Positions 43,047 to 51,129 of a DNA stretch of 57,448 nucleotides are shown one piece after another. The first letter of the stretch is position 1; each line of letters begins with the position of its first letter. Source of the stretch: CAZUCE01 sp964619265 (GTDB lineage: Bacteria; Planctomycetota; UBA1135; GCA-002686595); assembly GCA_964619265.1 (NCBI GenBank), contig CAZUCE010000025.1:1-57448 (forward strand). Reading direction: 5' to 3'. The notes under the pieces are model-generated. The model was not told the origin of the DNA. It saw nothing but the letters and a program-made list of their open reading frames with translations, and searched no databases. The translations under genes and the position numbers were made by a program.

Positions 43047-44672
43047 TCAGCGCGCTCGACGCACGTCGTCGAGCAGCTGATCCGCGGGCGCATCCAGGCG
43101 CTGGAGCGAACGCAAGGTCAGTTTCGGCGGAGCTCCGTCCGGATCGTCTTCGAGGATTTCGATCCGCGGCGGGCTCACCATGCGGTAGTTCGGCAGGTAG
43201 ACCACATGGCGGCTCAGGCCGGGCGCGACCTGCAGGGTAAAGCGAGCCGGGGGGAGTCCCTTCAGCCAGGACGAAGGGCAATAACGGCGGTAGGAAACGC
43301 GCACGGTCCTCGGGCGGTCCGATTCGAACTCGAAGGCGAGCAAACGGGCTTCGCTGTCCGGCCAACCGAGCGAATCGACTTCGAAGCGACCGGTTCCCTC
43401 CAGCTCGAGGGTGCCGTTCGCTCCCCTGCGGACCTCGGCTCGGGGCCCGGGGAGCAGCGGAGAGCGGCGCCCTACGCCCGGGCCCGAGAGCTTCACGGCG
43501 CGCTCCGCGTTCGCTTCAAAGACCGCTTCCCAGCGCTTTGGCAAGTCGCCGATCGCGAGATCCGCACTGAAACGCACCAGGTAGCCGGACACGTAGTACT
43601 CAAGGAACAGGTCGACCCCCTTGGCTTCGGCGTCGGCGAAGTCGGGCTCCTGCGCTTGGAGCGCGGTGACCGATCCGAAAGACTCGGTCACGATTCGCAG
43701 GATGTAAGCCCCGAACGAATCGTGGGAGATCCACGCCGAAAGGTCCTTGGGGCCTGCACCTTCGAACTGCCACAGGCGGCCCTCGGTTAGATCGCCGCGA
43801 CCGATTTTTCCGGCCTGGAGGTGCGGCAAGAACACACTGTTCATCACAGGCTGGGTCAACTGACCGTCCAGATAGAGCCGGCTCGCCCAAGAATCTTGCT
43901 GGTCGGACCCGGGCCGCAAGCGCATGCGTTCGCGCGCGAACGGAGCAATGCGCGGATCGATCTTGTTTAGTCGCTTGAGTAGGTCCAGCGCGGCGCTAAA
44001 CGAGCCTCGATCCGTCCAGTGGGTACCGAGTTTCCAATACGCCTGGTTTTGTTCGGTGTCGCGTTCTACCGCGGCCTGCATCACGGGCAGATGGGAAACG
44101 ACCGGCAAGCCAGCGGCACCGAGATGCTCGCAGAATTGCTCGAGTCGCGAAGGTCCTCGGGCGGTGAGCCCCGCGGGAAGCTTGTCCGGATACACGCGCC
44201 CCTTGCGTGGCACGAGGAACATGATGTACTCAGAGCCGAACGATCGACACAGGTCCCGGCGGGCTTCGATCTCAAGCTCCCACTCGGTCAATTCAAGTTC
44301 GGACAGGGGCATCATCCCCAGCGAGTTCTCGATGGCTCCGCTGCGCGTAAGGAAGACCCAGTCGTCGCGCCCGTGCACAATCGAGTTGGACGGAGATCCG
44401 CCCAGGGACCAAATCAAGCGCGAGCGCATCCGCAAAAGCAGGCCTCGAAGCCCGAAGGTGTCGCCCCACCAGGTATCGAATCGTCGCGGGAATTCTGTGA
44501 GGGCTTGCAGATTTTTTGGAAGTGCCGGCGGCTGGGTCGGCCCCCGGAACTCGCGCGCAACATCCTCCACGCCGCCCGGTCGCACGATCCGATCGACCAG
44601 CGGCGCCGTGAGAGCGGCGAGCACGAAAACAAGCAGCGCTCGGTCGGAGAGCCTGGAGAGGGCGGAGTTCAC
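43047..44672 (-). CDS. AlgJ/AlgX-like SGNH protein
   Basis: A 541-aa protein with one N-terminal membrane anchor (RALLVFVLAALTAPLVD) and an extracytoplasmic domain of the AlgJ/AlgX SGNH type, which takes part in O-acetylation of exopolysaccharides. Motifs seen are WVFLTRSGAIENSLG, GTHWTDRGSFSAALDL (the conserved H-W-T/N acid-base region), and SHDSFG with the candidate serine nucleophile. The C-terminal part is a separate beta-rich region. The GTG start is 17 nt after the AlgI-like stop. It is expected to receive acetyl groups from the MBOAT protein next to it. Confidence 0.8.
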   Translation of the reverse strand: MNSALSRLSDRALLVFVLAALTAPLVDRIVRPGGVEDVAREFRGPTQPPALPKNLQALTEFPRRFDTWWGDTFGLRGLLLRMRSRLIWSLGGSPSNSIVHGRDDWVFLTRSGAIENSLGMMPLSELELTEWELEIEARRDLCRSFGSEYIMFLVPRKGRVYPDKLPAGLTARGPSRLEQFCEHLGAAGLPVVSHLPVMQAAVERDTEQNQAYWKLGTHWTDRGSFSAALDLLKRLNKIDPRIAPFARERMRLRPGSDQQDSWASRLYLDGQLTQPVMNSVFLPHLQAGKIGRGDLTEGRLWQFEGAGPKDLSAWISHDSFGAYILRIVTESFGSVTALQAQEPDFADAEAKGVDLFLEYYVSGYLVRFSADLAIGDLPKRWEAVFEANAERAVKLSGPGVGRRSPLLPGPRAEVRRGANGTLELEGTGRFEVDSLGWPDSEARLLAFEFESDRPRTVRVSYRRYCPSSWLKGLPPARFTLQVAPGLSRHVVYLPNYRMVSPPRIEILEDDPDGAPPKLTLRSLQRLDAPADQLLDDVRRAR

Positions 44673-44688
44673 GGGTGAATTGTGGGGC

Positions 44689-46128
44689 TCAAAACCGGAA
44701 GTAGATGAACGGGGAGTAGCTGGACCCGGCGACTTCGAGCACAGCTCCCACGAACAGAACGGCCAAGGTCGCGGAACGCCCCAGGTCTAGCCAAGGGCCG
44801 GTCCAGGGCGCTCGGGCTTCGAGCCGCGCGCGCAGCAGGCGCGAGAGGGGAAGCACGGTCAGCAGCGCCAAGAGAACCGCCGGCAGGATTCGGGGGTCTA
44901 GGAACAGCGCCGCGGGATAACCGCCGGGCCGATCGCCGCGCTCAACAACAAGGCGCTGGAAGATCGCTTGAGCGTGCGCCAAGTCCGCGGCTCGGAACAG
45001 GACCCAGCCCCCCATCACCGCGAGCAGCGTCCGTACCCAGCCCAGGACAGCGCGCAGCCCGCGTGGCTCGGCTTGGACGCCGAAGCTGCGCTCCGCCACC
45101 AGCCAGGCCCCGTGGTAGGCGCCCCACAGGACAAAATTCCAGGCTGCACCGTGCCAGGCTCCGCACAACAGAAAGACGACCCACAGGTGGACCGAAGTGC
45201 GCAGCGCTCCGCGCCGGTTGCCGCCCAGCGGAATGTACACGTAGTCCCGGAACCACGAGGACAGCGAAATGTGCCAGCGCCGCCAAAACTCGGTGATGCT
45301 GCGAGCCGCGTAGGGGTGGCGGAAGTTCTCGGGGAATCGGAAGCCAAACACTCGACCAAGGCCAATCGCCATGTCCGAATAGCCGGAAAAATCGAAGTAG
45401 ATCTGCACGGTGTAGGCGCTGACGCCAAGCCAGGCGGCGCCGCGGGTCAGCTCCCCCGCTTCGAGCGAGAACACCCGATCGGCAACGAACGCCAGGTTGT
45501 CGGCGACCACCACTTTCTTGATCAGGCCGGTGCAGAACCGCCGCATGCCCGCCGCCACGTCGTCCCAGATCAAGCGACGATCCGCTAGGTCACGTTCGAT
45601 GTCCTTGTAGCGGACGATCGGCCCAGCGACGAGTTGGGGAAACAGCGCGACATACAGCAGGAAGCGCCGGAAGCTTGTTTGCACCGCGACGTTCCCCCGC
45701 GCCACGTCGAACACGTAGCTCAGGATTTGAAACGTGAAGAACGAAATGCCAATCGGCAGCTCGAGCCGCGGCCCGCGCGGCCAGGCCTCGCCGCCCAGTC
45801 CCGTTCGTTCTGCGAAGACCAGCGTCTGTCCCCATCCCCAGCTGGCGTACTTGAAAACCAGCAGGAAAGACAGCACCACCGCTGTGGTGACGGCGAGCCG
45901 AATCCGGCGCTTCTTTTCCGAGTCAGCTTTTGCCGTCCAGGAGCCGCCGAAGAAACCGGCGGCACTGGCTGCGACCAGAACCGAAAGGACCTCCTGCTCG
46001 CCGAAGGCGTAGAAGAACAGGGAACCGAGCAGAAGAAACCCGCCGCGCAGGCCGCGCGGGAGCAAGAAGTAGCCTGCCAGCACCAGCGGCAGGAACAGGA
46101 ACAGGAAGGTCGGTGAACTGAAAACCAA
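44689..46128 (-). CDS. MBOAT-family O-acyltransferase (AlgI-like)
   Basis: A 479-aa integral membrane protein with about 12 hydrophobic segments. The AlgI signature EFWRRWHISLSSWFRDYVYI and PLGGNRRG is present, and the catalytic histidine is in GAWHGAAWNF. MBOAT proteins move acetyl groups across the membrane for polysaccharide acetylation. The start is TTG at 46128 (TTG GTT TTC AGT). The preceding DUF368 gene ends 10 bp away, and the AlgJ-like gene follows 17 bp downstream. An operon with a lipid-carrier transporter suggests that a surface glycan built on undecaprenyl phosphate is acetylated. Confidence 0.92.
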   Translation of the reverse strand: MVFSSPTFLFLFLPLVLAGYFLLPRGLRGGFLLLGSLFFYAFGEQEVLSVLVAASAAGFFGGSWTAKADSEKKRRIRLAVTTAVVLSFLLVFKYASWGWGQTLVFAERTGLGGEAWPRGPRLELPIGISFFTFQILSYVFDVARGNVAVQTSFRRFLLYVALFPQLVAGPIVRYKDIERDLADRRLIWDDVAAGMRRFCTGLIKKVVVADNLAFVADRVFSLEAGELTRGAAWLGVSAYTVQIYFDFSGYSDMAIGLGRVFGFRFPENFRHPYAARSITEFWRRWHISLSSWFRDYVYIPLGGNRRGALRTSVHLWVVFLLCGAWHGAAWNFVLWGAYHGAWLVAERSFGVQAEPRGLRAVLGWVRTLLAVMGGWVLFRAADLAHAQAIFQRLVVERGDRPGGYPAALFLDPRILPAVLLALLTVLPLSRLLRARLEARAPWTGPWLDLGRSATLAVLFVGAVLEVAGSSYSPFIYFRF

Positions 46129-46137
46129 GGGCTGGCT

Positions 46138-47211
46138 CTAGCGACGCGTCTTGGAGAGTCCAAAAGTCGCGAAGAAACCGAGCAGCCCAAGACCCAGGCA
46201 CAGGCCGATCTGAAGCCCCGAGGGCGAGAAGCGACGGGTTTCGCGACTCATCCACTTGAGGTCGCCGGCTCCCAGCCCGGGGTTCTCGTTCGCAAAGCTC
46301 AAGGCGAGCTGGCTCTGTTCGTCGTTGAGCTCGTACTCCTTGGCGGCTGCGGCGAACTCCTGGCCTTCGGTCAGCACGGCTTCGACCGTCTTGCGAATCG
46401 GCCGCTGGGCGAGCTCCTGGTGCACGAGCTCCTGGAACGGCCACAGGCCGATCACCGAACCGAAGACCAGGCCAAGCAGCGCCCCGTGGGTCGGTGCGGG
46501 CACACGCCGCAGCAGCCACTTGAGCAGGTTGGAGAGCACCGCGATGCCGGCCACCACACCGATCCCGACCGGAACCAGGGTGGCGAGCGCTTCGCGCGGC
46601 GCTTCCCCGAGCAGCGGAATCGAACCGATCACGACCTCGTACATGCCGAAAATCAACAGCACGTAGGAGCCCGACACGCCGGGCAGGATCATGCTCGCCG
46701 AGGCCGCCGCCCCCACCGCAATCAGGGTGACCAAGCCTGCCTCAAGTCGGTTGACTTCGAGAACTTCGAGGGCCGCCACCAGGCCAAAGCCGCCGGCCAT
46801 CGCCGCAAAGACCGCCGGACCGAGCGGCTTGGAGAGCTTCCACAGCTCGGGCACCACACCCAGGGTCAGCCCGATGAACAGCGCAAAGCTGGCCATGCGG
46901 TGCTCGGAGACCGCCCAAACAGCGAGCTTGGCCAGGGTGACCACCGAGAGCGCGCCGCCAAGGCCGAACACGGCCAGGAACGCCAGCGTGCTCGGCTTGG
47001 GCCTGAGAGGCGGCGAGGTGACATCCGCGATGGCTCCGATGAAGCGCTCGTACAAGCCGAGCACCAAAATCATGGTGCCGCCCGACAACCCGGGGACCAA
47101 GTTGGCAAGCCCCATCAGAAAGCCGCCCGCGAAGGCGCGGGCGGGATGGACCGGGGCGCTCGGGTCATGGCCCGGCTGGGGCTCGGAGGCCGGAGGGGAT
47201 TCGGAATTCAT
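46138..47211 (-). CDS. DUF368 membrane transporter
   Basis: A 357-aa membrane protein of the DUF368 family. Some members (PopT) have been reported to recycle the undecaprenyl-phosphate carrier. The family hallmark PGLSGGTMILVLGLYERFIG occurs near residue 41, and a second related PGVSGSYVLLIFGMYEVVIG near 175, reflecting the internal two-fold repeat. About eight to ten membrane segments are visible, with a cytoplasmic loop near residues 285-320. It shares the operon with AlgI/AlgJ-like genes and follows the MATE gene 54 bp away, consistent with a role in glycan-carrier turnover. The biochemical role here is inferred from the family. Confidence 0.88.
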   Translation of the reverse strand: MNSESPPASEPQPGHDPSAPVHPARAFAGGFLMGLANLVPGLSGGTMILVLGLYERFIGAIADVTSPPLRPKPSTLAFLAVFGLGGALSVVTLAKLAVWAVSEHRMASFALFIGLTLGVVPELWKLSKPLGPAVFAAMAGGFGLVAALEVLEVNRLEAGLVTLIAVGAAASASMILPGVSGSYVLLIFGMYEVVIGSIPLLGEAPREALATLVPVGIGVVAGIAVLSNLLKWLLRRVPAPTHGALLGLVFGSVIGLWPFQELVHQELAQRPIRKTVEAVLTEGQEFAAAAKEYELNDEQSQLALSFANENPGLGAGDLKWMSRETRRFSPSGLQIGLCLGLGLLGFFATFGLSKTRR

Positions 47212-47265
47212 GGAGGAGAATGGCTGACTGGGGACCGCAGCAGGCTAACCCAGCCGGTTGCTGAT

Positions 47266-48624
47266 TCAGGTCTCGATGCGAACGCGCTCGACCCGTCCGC
47301 GGAGCTGATTCCGAAGCCTCAGGAGCAAAACCAAGGCCACCGTTCCAAGCCCCGCGACCAATCCCCACCACAACCCGGCCGGACCCACGTCGGTGTGGAA
47401 GGCCAGGTAGTAGCCGAAGGGACAGCCCACAAACCAGTACCCGAACAAATTGATCAGGGTGGGGAACGTCGTATCTCCCAGACCCCGCAGGAGGCCCAGG
47501 GTCACGACCTGGGTCCCGTCGAACAGCTGGAAAGCCGCCGCAACCACCAGCAGACCGGCCGCGATCTCGACCACTTCCTGGTCGTGGGTAAACAGACTGG
47601 CCAGGAATCCGGGCGCGCAGATGAACAACAGCGCGGAGACGCTCATGAACGAGAGCCCCAAGCAAAGAGCCACCTTGGAAGCCAGTCGCATGGTCCCTGG
47701 GTTTTGGGCTCCGACCGCTCGGCCGACGCGAATGCTGCCGGCCGAGGAGGTCCCGATCGCGAACATGAACGCCAGCGAGGCCAAGTTGATCGCGACCGAG
47801 TGGGCGGCCTGCTCGGCGGACCCGATCCAGCCCATCATCAGCAGCACCGTCAGGAAGGCGCTGAATTCAAGCGCCTGCTGAACCCCGACCGGTGCGCCCA
47901 GGCGGAGGAATCGCAGAATCGGCGCGAGCGCCAGGGAGCCGCGGTCGAGGGGCAGCACGTGGGTCGAGAGCCGCGGCCACGCGAACCACACGACCCAGGC
48001 CAGCATCGCCCAGCGCGAAATGGACGAAGCCCAAGCCGAGCCCTCGACCCCCATGGCCGGCACCCCCAGGTGCCCAAAGATGAGCACCCAATTGAGGAAG
48101 ATGTTCAGGAGCGAGGTGAGCGCGACCGCCGCGATGATCGCCCGCATGCGGCCGAGCACGACCAGCGTCTGGCGCAGGCAAGCGAAGGCCGTTAGGGCCG
48201 GGATGCCGAGAATCGAAATCTGCGCGTAGCGAGCGGCCTCGGGCAGCGTTTCGGGCGGCTGCCTGAACAGCTCAAGTAGCGGACGGGCGAAGGCCAGGGG
48301 CACCGAGGCCAGCACCGCAAGGCCGGCCGCCACCAGCATCCCCCGCTGGAACCCGCGGGCGAAGGCCACCTGATCCCGGGCTCCGCGGGCCTGGGAAAGG
48401 ACCGGGTCGAGGCCGAGCAGGACGCCGATGGCGAAGGAACCCACGATGAACAGCAGGGAATTTCCAAGCACGGAGGCTCCCAGCGCGATCTCCGCGGCTT
48501 TCTCCCCAGGGATTCGACCGACCATCATCGTGTCGACCGTTCCCATGGACATCATCCCCACCTGAGCCAGGATCACGGGACCGGCCAGGCGTAGTTGTCG
48601 TCGCAGCTCGCGTCTGGCGCTCAT
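47266..48624 (-). CDS. MATE-family efflux transporter
   Basis: A 452-aa protein with twelve predicted membrane segments in two similar halves. MATE landmarks are MMSMGTVDTMMVGRIPGE in the first half and AINLASLAFMFAIGTSSAGSIRVGRAVGAQNP at the start of the second. Members export cationic drugs or metabolites with Na+ or H+ gradients. ATG at 48624 is divergent from the SRPBCC gene, 57 bp away. It is the first gene of the minus-strand group ending at 43047. Its substrate is unknown; some relatives transport lipid-linked sugars, so a glycan role is possible but not shown. Confidence 0.9.
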   Translation of the reverse strand: MSARRELRRQLRLAGPVILAQVGMMSMGTVDTMMVGRIPGEKAAEIALGASVLGNSLLFIVGSFAIGVLLGLDPVLSQARGARDQVAFARGFQRGMLVAAGLAVLASVPLAFARPLLELFRQPPETLPEAARYAQISILGIPALTAFACLRQTLVVLGRMRAIIAAVALTSLLNIFLNWVLIFGHLGVPAMGVEGSAWASSISRWAMLAWVVWFAWPRLSTHVLPLDRGSLALAPILRFLRLGAPVGVQQALEFSAFLTVLLMMGWIGSAEQAAHSVAINLASLAFMFAIGTSSAGSIRVGRAVGAQNPGTMRLASKVALCLGLSFMSVSALLFICAPGFLASLFTHDQEVVEIAAGLLVVAAAFQLFDGTQVVTLGLLRGLGDTTFPTLINLFGYWFVGCPFGYYLAFHTDVGPAGLWWGLVAGLGTVALVLLLRLRNQLRGRVERVRIET

Positions 48625-48681
48625 CGAGCCAGCGAGGTTAGGCTCAAGCGGTCGAGGGCCCTACGGCTCTTCGCTGCTTCT

Positions 48682-49152
48682 ATGCCGAAACTCCGCAAAG
48701 AGATCCTGATCGCCCGACCCCCGAAGGAGGTTTTCGCCTTCGCCTCGGACCCCGCCAAGACCCCTGAGTGGATGACCGGGATCACCGGGATCCAGGTCCG
48801 GAGCGAGGGCCCGATCCAAGTTGGAACGGTTTTCACCGAGACCCGGCGCATGAAGGGCCGCGACATCTCAGCGGAAATCGAGGTCACCGAGCACGGCGGC
48901 CCGGTCCAGGGATTCGATCCGCCCTACGTCCACGCGGTGACCTCCAAGGCCGCCGGTGTGCTGCTCACCTATCGGACCTTCTTCCATAAGGACAAGGTCG
49001 GCACCCGGGTTGATCAGCTGATGATCGCGGAGCCGATCAGCCTGTTCGGACGCATTGCAGCCGGCGGCCTCCTGCGCGTGGCAAACAAGGTCGACGGAAA
49101 CGCGCTCGACCGCCTCAAAGAAGTCATCGAGGCCCAAGAACAGCCGGCGTAG
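48682..49152 (+). CDS. SRPBCC-family (START-like) protein
   Basis: A 156-aa protein with the helix-grip fold. It has the typical opening strand RKEILIARPPKEVFAFASDPAKTPEW, an antiparallel sheet (VGTVFTETRRMKGRDISAEIEV) and a C-terminal helix (LKEVIEAQEQPA). Family members bind lipids, sterols or aromatic compounds. The ORF is open from 48595, but ATG at 48682 is the natural start because the sequence before it is polar and overlaps the MATE promoter region. It ends directly at palindrome copy 3. Confidence 0.78.
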   Translation: MPKLRKEILIARPPKEVFAFASDPAKTPEWMTGITGIQVRSEGPIQVGTVFTETRRMKGRDISAEIEVTEHGGPVQGFDPPYVHAVTSKAAGVLLTYRTFFHKDKVGTRVDQLMIAEPISLFGRIAAGGLLRVANKVDGNALDRLKEVIEAQEQPA

Positions 49153-49426
49153 CGCTGCTAGATCGGTGATACGGTGCCAGAGGTGATACGGTGCNNNNNN
49201 NNNNNNNNNNNNNNNNNNNNNNNNNNNNNNNNNNNNNNNNNNNNNNNNNNNNNNNNNNNNNNNNNNNNNNNNNNNNNNNNNNNNNNNNNNNNNNGCTAGA
49301 TCGGTGATACGGTGCCAGAGGTGATACGGTGCCAGGGTCGCATGCACCGGTGAGGCACCGGCAGCGGAGCTGCCGGTGCCTCACCGGTGCATGCGACCCT
49401 GGCACCGTATCACCGATCTAGCAGCG
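49153..49426. repeat. long palindrome, copy 3 (with assembly gap)
   Basis: Arms share CGCTGCTAGATCGG, GTGATACGGTGCCAG and GGTCGCATGCACCGGTGAGG. The inner hairpin is of the CCGGCAGC type only. Left of the loop the unit GTGATACGGTGCCAG is tandemly duplicated. The 38 bases before the N-run (49157-49194) are identical to the 38 bases after it (49295-49332), so the gap is likely an assembly break at this palindrome. The element lies between the convergent SRPBCC and rhomboid genes. Confidence 0.92.
49195..49294. other. 100-N assembly gap
   Basis: Exactly 100 Ns, a default spacer. Both borders hold the same 38 bases of the palindrome, so the true sequence may contain no missing DNA and could be about 138 bases shorter. 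No gene is affected. Confidence 0.95.
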
Positions 49427-49437
49427 GTGTTTTCTCG

Positions 49438-50364
49438 CTACAGGACAGCGAGCGTCCAAGCACCGAGGATCAGCCCCAGCGCCGCAAGCGCGGAACGCCT
49501 CTGAGTACGCGGACCTGCCCGATCCGCCGCCAGGTGTAGCAGCGGCGCAATCAGGACTCCAGCGACGAACCCGAGCGCGTGCGCCATCACATCCACGTTC
49601 CGTTCGCCGCCGGTTTCGGCCCCGCCCACACCGAACCACCCCAGCAACACGAGCCCCAGGACGATCGGGGCGAGCGCTCGCCCCCACCGTCCGCGGTTGC
49701 GTTTGCGGCGCGCCACCTCGACGCCGACCACCAGCCCCAGCGCTGCGAAAACCGCTGTGGACGCTCCGATCGAACGGTGCGTCACGTCGTGAACGAAACT
49801 GTTCATCACGCCACCCAACGCCCCACCCAGCAGGATCGCCAGCCAGGCCAGCCCCGACCCGGTGGACTGGGCCAAAATCACCCCAAAGACCACGCCGAAC
49901 AGCCCGTTGCCAAACAGGTGCGCTAGATCGGCGTGTAGGAAGAGCGCGGTGATCGTGCGCCAGACCTCGCCGGAGCGAACCAGCCCCGCGTCGAGCAAGC
50001 CGAGTCCCTGGTAGTCGAGGCCGAGCGGCCGCGCGCTTTGGACTAGGAAGAACACGAGCACCAGCGAGAGGTAGTACAGCGCCCCGGCCAGCCCATCGGA
50101 TCGCGCTTCGAAGGGCGTGGTTTCGAGGCCCGCAAGCCGATTCTCGCGGAGGTAGGAGACCAGCTGCCGGCGCGCGGGAACCTCAAGGTCCTCAGGGACG
50201 ATCGCCAGGTATTCCGATCCGGTCCGAACCAGGTCGCAGGGGATGCTCATCGCATGCAACACGAGCACCGCGTCCCGGACAGCGCGGGGTTCCGGCCCGC
50301 GCAGGACAATCGAGCCGGCGCGCGGCTCGGGGGCCGGATCTTGGGGAGTGACGGAAGCGTCCAT
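49438..50364 (-). CDS. rhomboid-family intramembrane serine protease
   Basis: A 308-aa membrane protease that cleaves transmembrane substrates. The catalytic serine is in GASTAVFAALG (GxSx), the catalytic histidine in AHALGFVAGVL, and the family motif HADLAHLFGN is present. It has a soluble N-terminal part of about 100 residues and six or seven membrane segments. ATG at 50364 is chosen because GGAG lies 5 nt upstream. The frame is open to 50535 and has a second ATG at 50454, but the extra sequence is Gly/Arg-rich. It is divergent from the HAD gene, and its stop lies just beyond palindrome copy 3. Confidence 0.85.
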   Translation of the reverse strand: MDASVTPQDPAPEPRAGSIVLRGPEPRAVRDAVLVLHAMSIPCDLVRTGSEYLAIVPEDLEVPARRQLVSYLRENRLAGLETTPFEARSDGLAGALYYLSLVLVFFLVQSARPLGLDYQGLGLLDAGLVRSGEVWRTITALFLHADLAHLFGNGLFGVVFGVILAQSTGSGLAWLAILLGGALGGVMNSFVHDVTHRSIGASTAVFAALGLVVGVEVARRKRNRGRWGRALAPIVLGLVLLGWFGVGGAETGGERNVDVMAHALGFVAGVLIAPLLHLAADRAGPRTQRRSALAALGLILGAWTLAVL

Positions 50365-50452
50365 GGAGGCTCCGAGCACGCCGGACCTTTCGATACCGTA
50401 GGCCGCTCCGCGACCTGGAGCACCCCTGCCACCGGGGAACCCACCTGAATTC

Positions 50453-51121
50453 ATGTCCCACCCCGATCGCCAGCCCTTCTCCGAGCCACAGAACGGCCCC
50501 GGGCCTTCGGCCCTGCTGGTCGACTTGGACGGCACGCTTTATCGCAAGCGGCCGGTCCAGCTCGCCATGGCCCGCGAGATGCTGCTGTTCGGCTGGCGCG
50601 ACCTCAAGCTGGTCCGAGCGTTCCGGCGAGCCCACGAAGAGCTCCGCGCGCGCTTCGCGACGGAAGATGGCTTTGAGGTCCCCGACCCGTTTGCCGTTCA
50701 GCTCGAACTTGCCGCCCGTTCCCTGGGCCTGCCCCAGGATCAGCGGGAGGCCCAGGACGCCCGCATCCGCGACTGGATGGTCGTGCGTCCCGGACGCCAC
50801 CTGCGCCGCGCGCGCCGGGACGAGCTGGTCTCAGAGCTCCGCCAAGCCCGCGAAGCCGGCACCCAGCTGGCCCTGGTGAGCGATTATCCCGCACGCATCA
50901 AGCTCCGCGCCCTCGAGCTCGAGAACCTGTTCGAAGTCGTGGTCGCCAGCGGCGAGCCCGACGGCCCCCGCACCCTCAAGCCCAGTCCGGGCGCGTTCCT
51001 CCTGGCCGCCGAGCGCCTCGGCGTCGACCCCGCGCGCTGCCGGGTGCTCGGCGACCGAGCGGACGCCGACGGCGAAGCCGCCCGCCGGGCCGGCATGGAC
51101 TTTCAACTCATCGCTGACTGA
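50453..51121 (+). CDS. HAD-superfamily hydrolase
   Basis: A 222-aa HAD phosphatase. The nucleophile motif LVDLDGTLYRKRP lies near residue 22, the threonine/serine motif II in LALVSDYPAR, and the acidic motif in VLGDRADADGEAARRAG, so the catalytic set looks complete. A helical cap lies between motifs I and II. The substrate cannot be named. It is 8 bp upstream of polA and probably shares its promoter. The ATG at 50453 overlaps the rhomboid frame on the other strand but not its chosen coding region. Confidence 0.82.
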   Translation: MSHPDRQPFSEPQNGPGPSALLVDLDGTLYRKRPVQLAMAREMLLFGWRDLKLVRAFRRAHEELRARFATEDGFEVPDPFAVQLELAARSLGLPQDQREAQDARIRDWMVVRPGRHLRRARRDELVSELRQAREAGTQLALVSDYPARIKLRALELENLFEVVVASGEPDGPRTLKPSPGAFLLAAERLGVDPARCRVLGDRADADGEAARRAGMDFQLIAD

Positions 51122-51129
51122 CCCTCCCT

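Noticed and set aside
46420..48195. Plus-strand frame of 591 codons
   Set aside because: Antisense to the DUF368 and MATE genes. The composition is His/Gln/Arg-rich without any motif.
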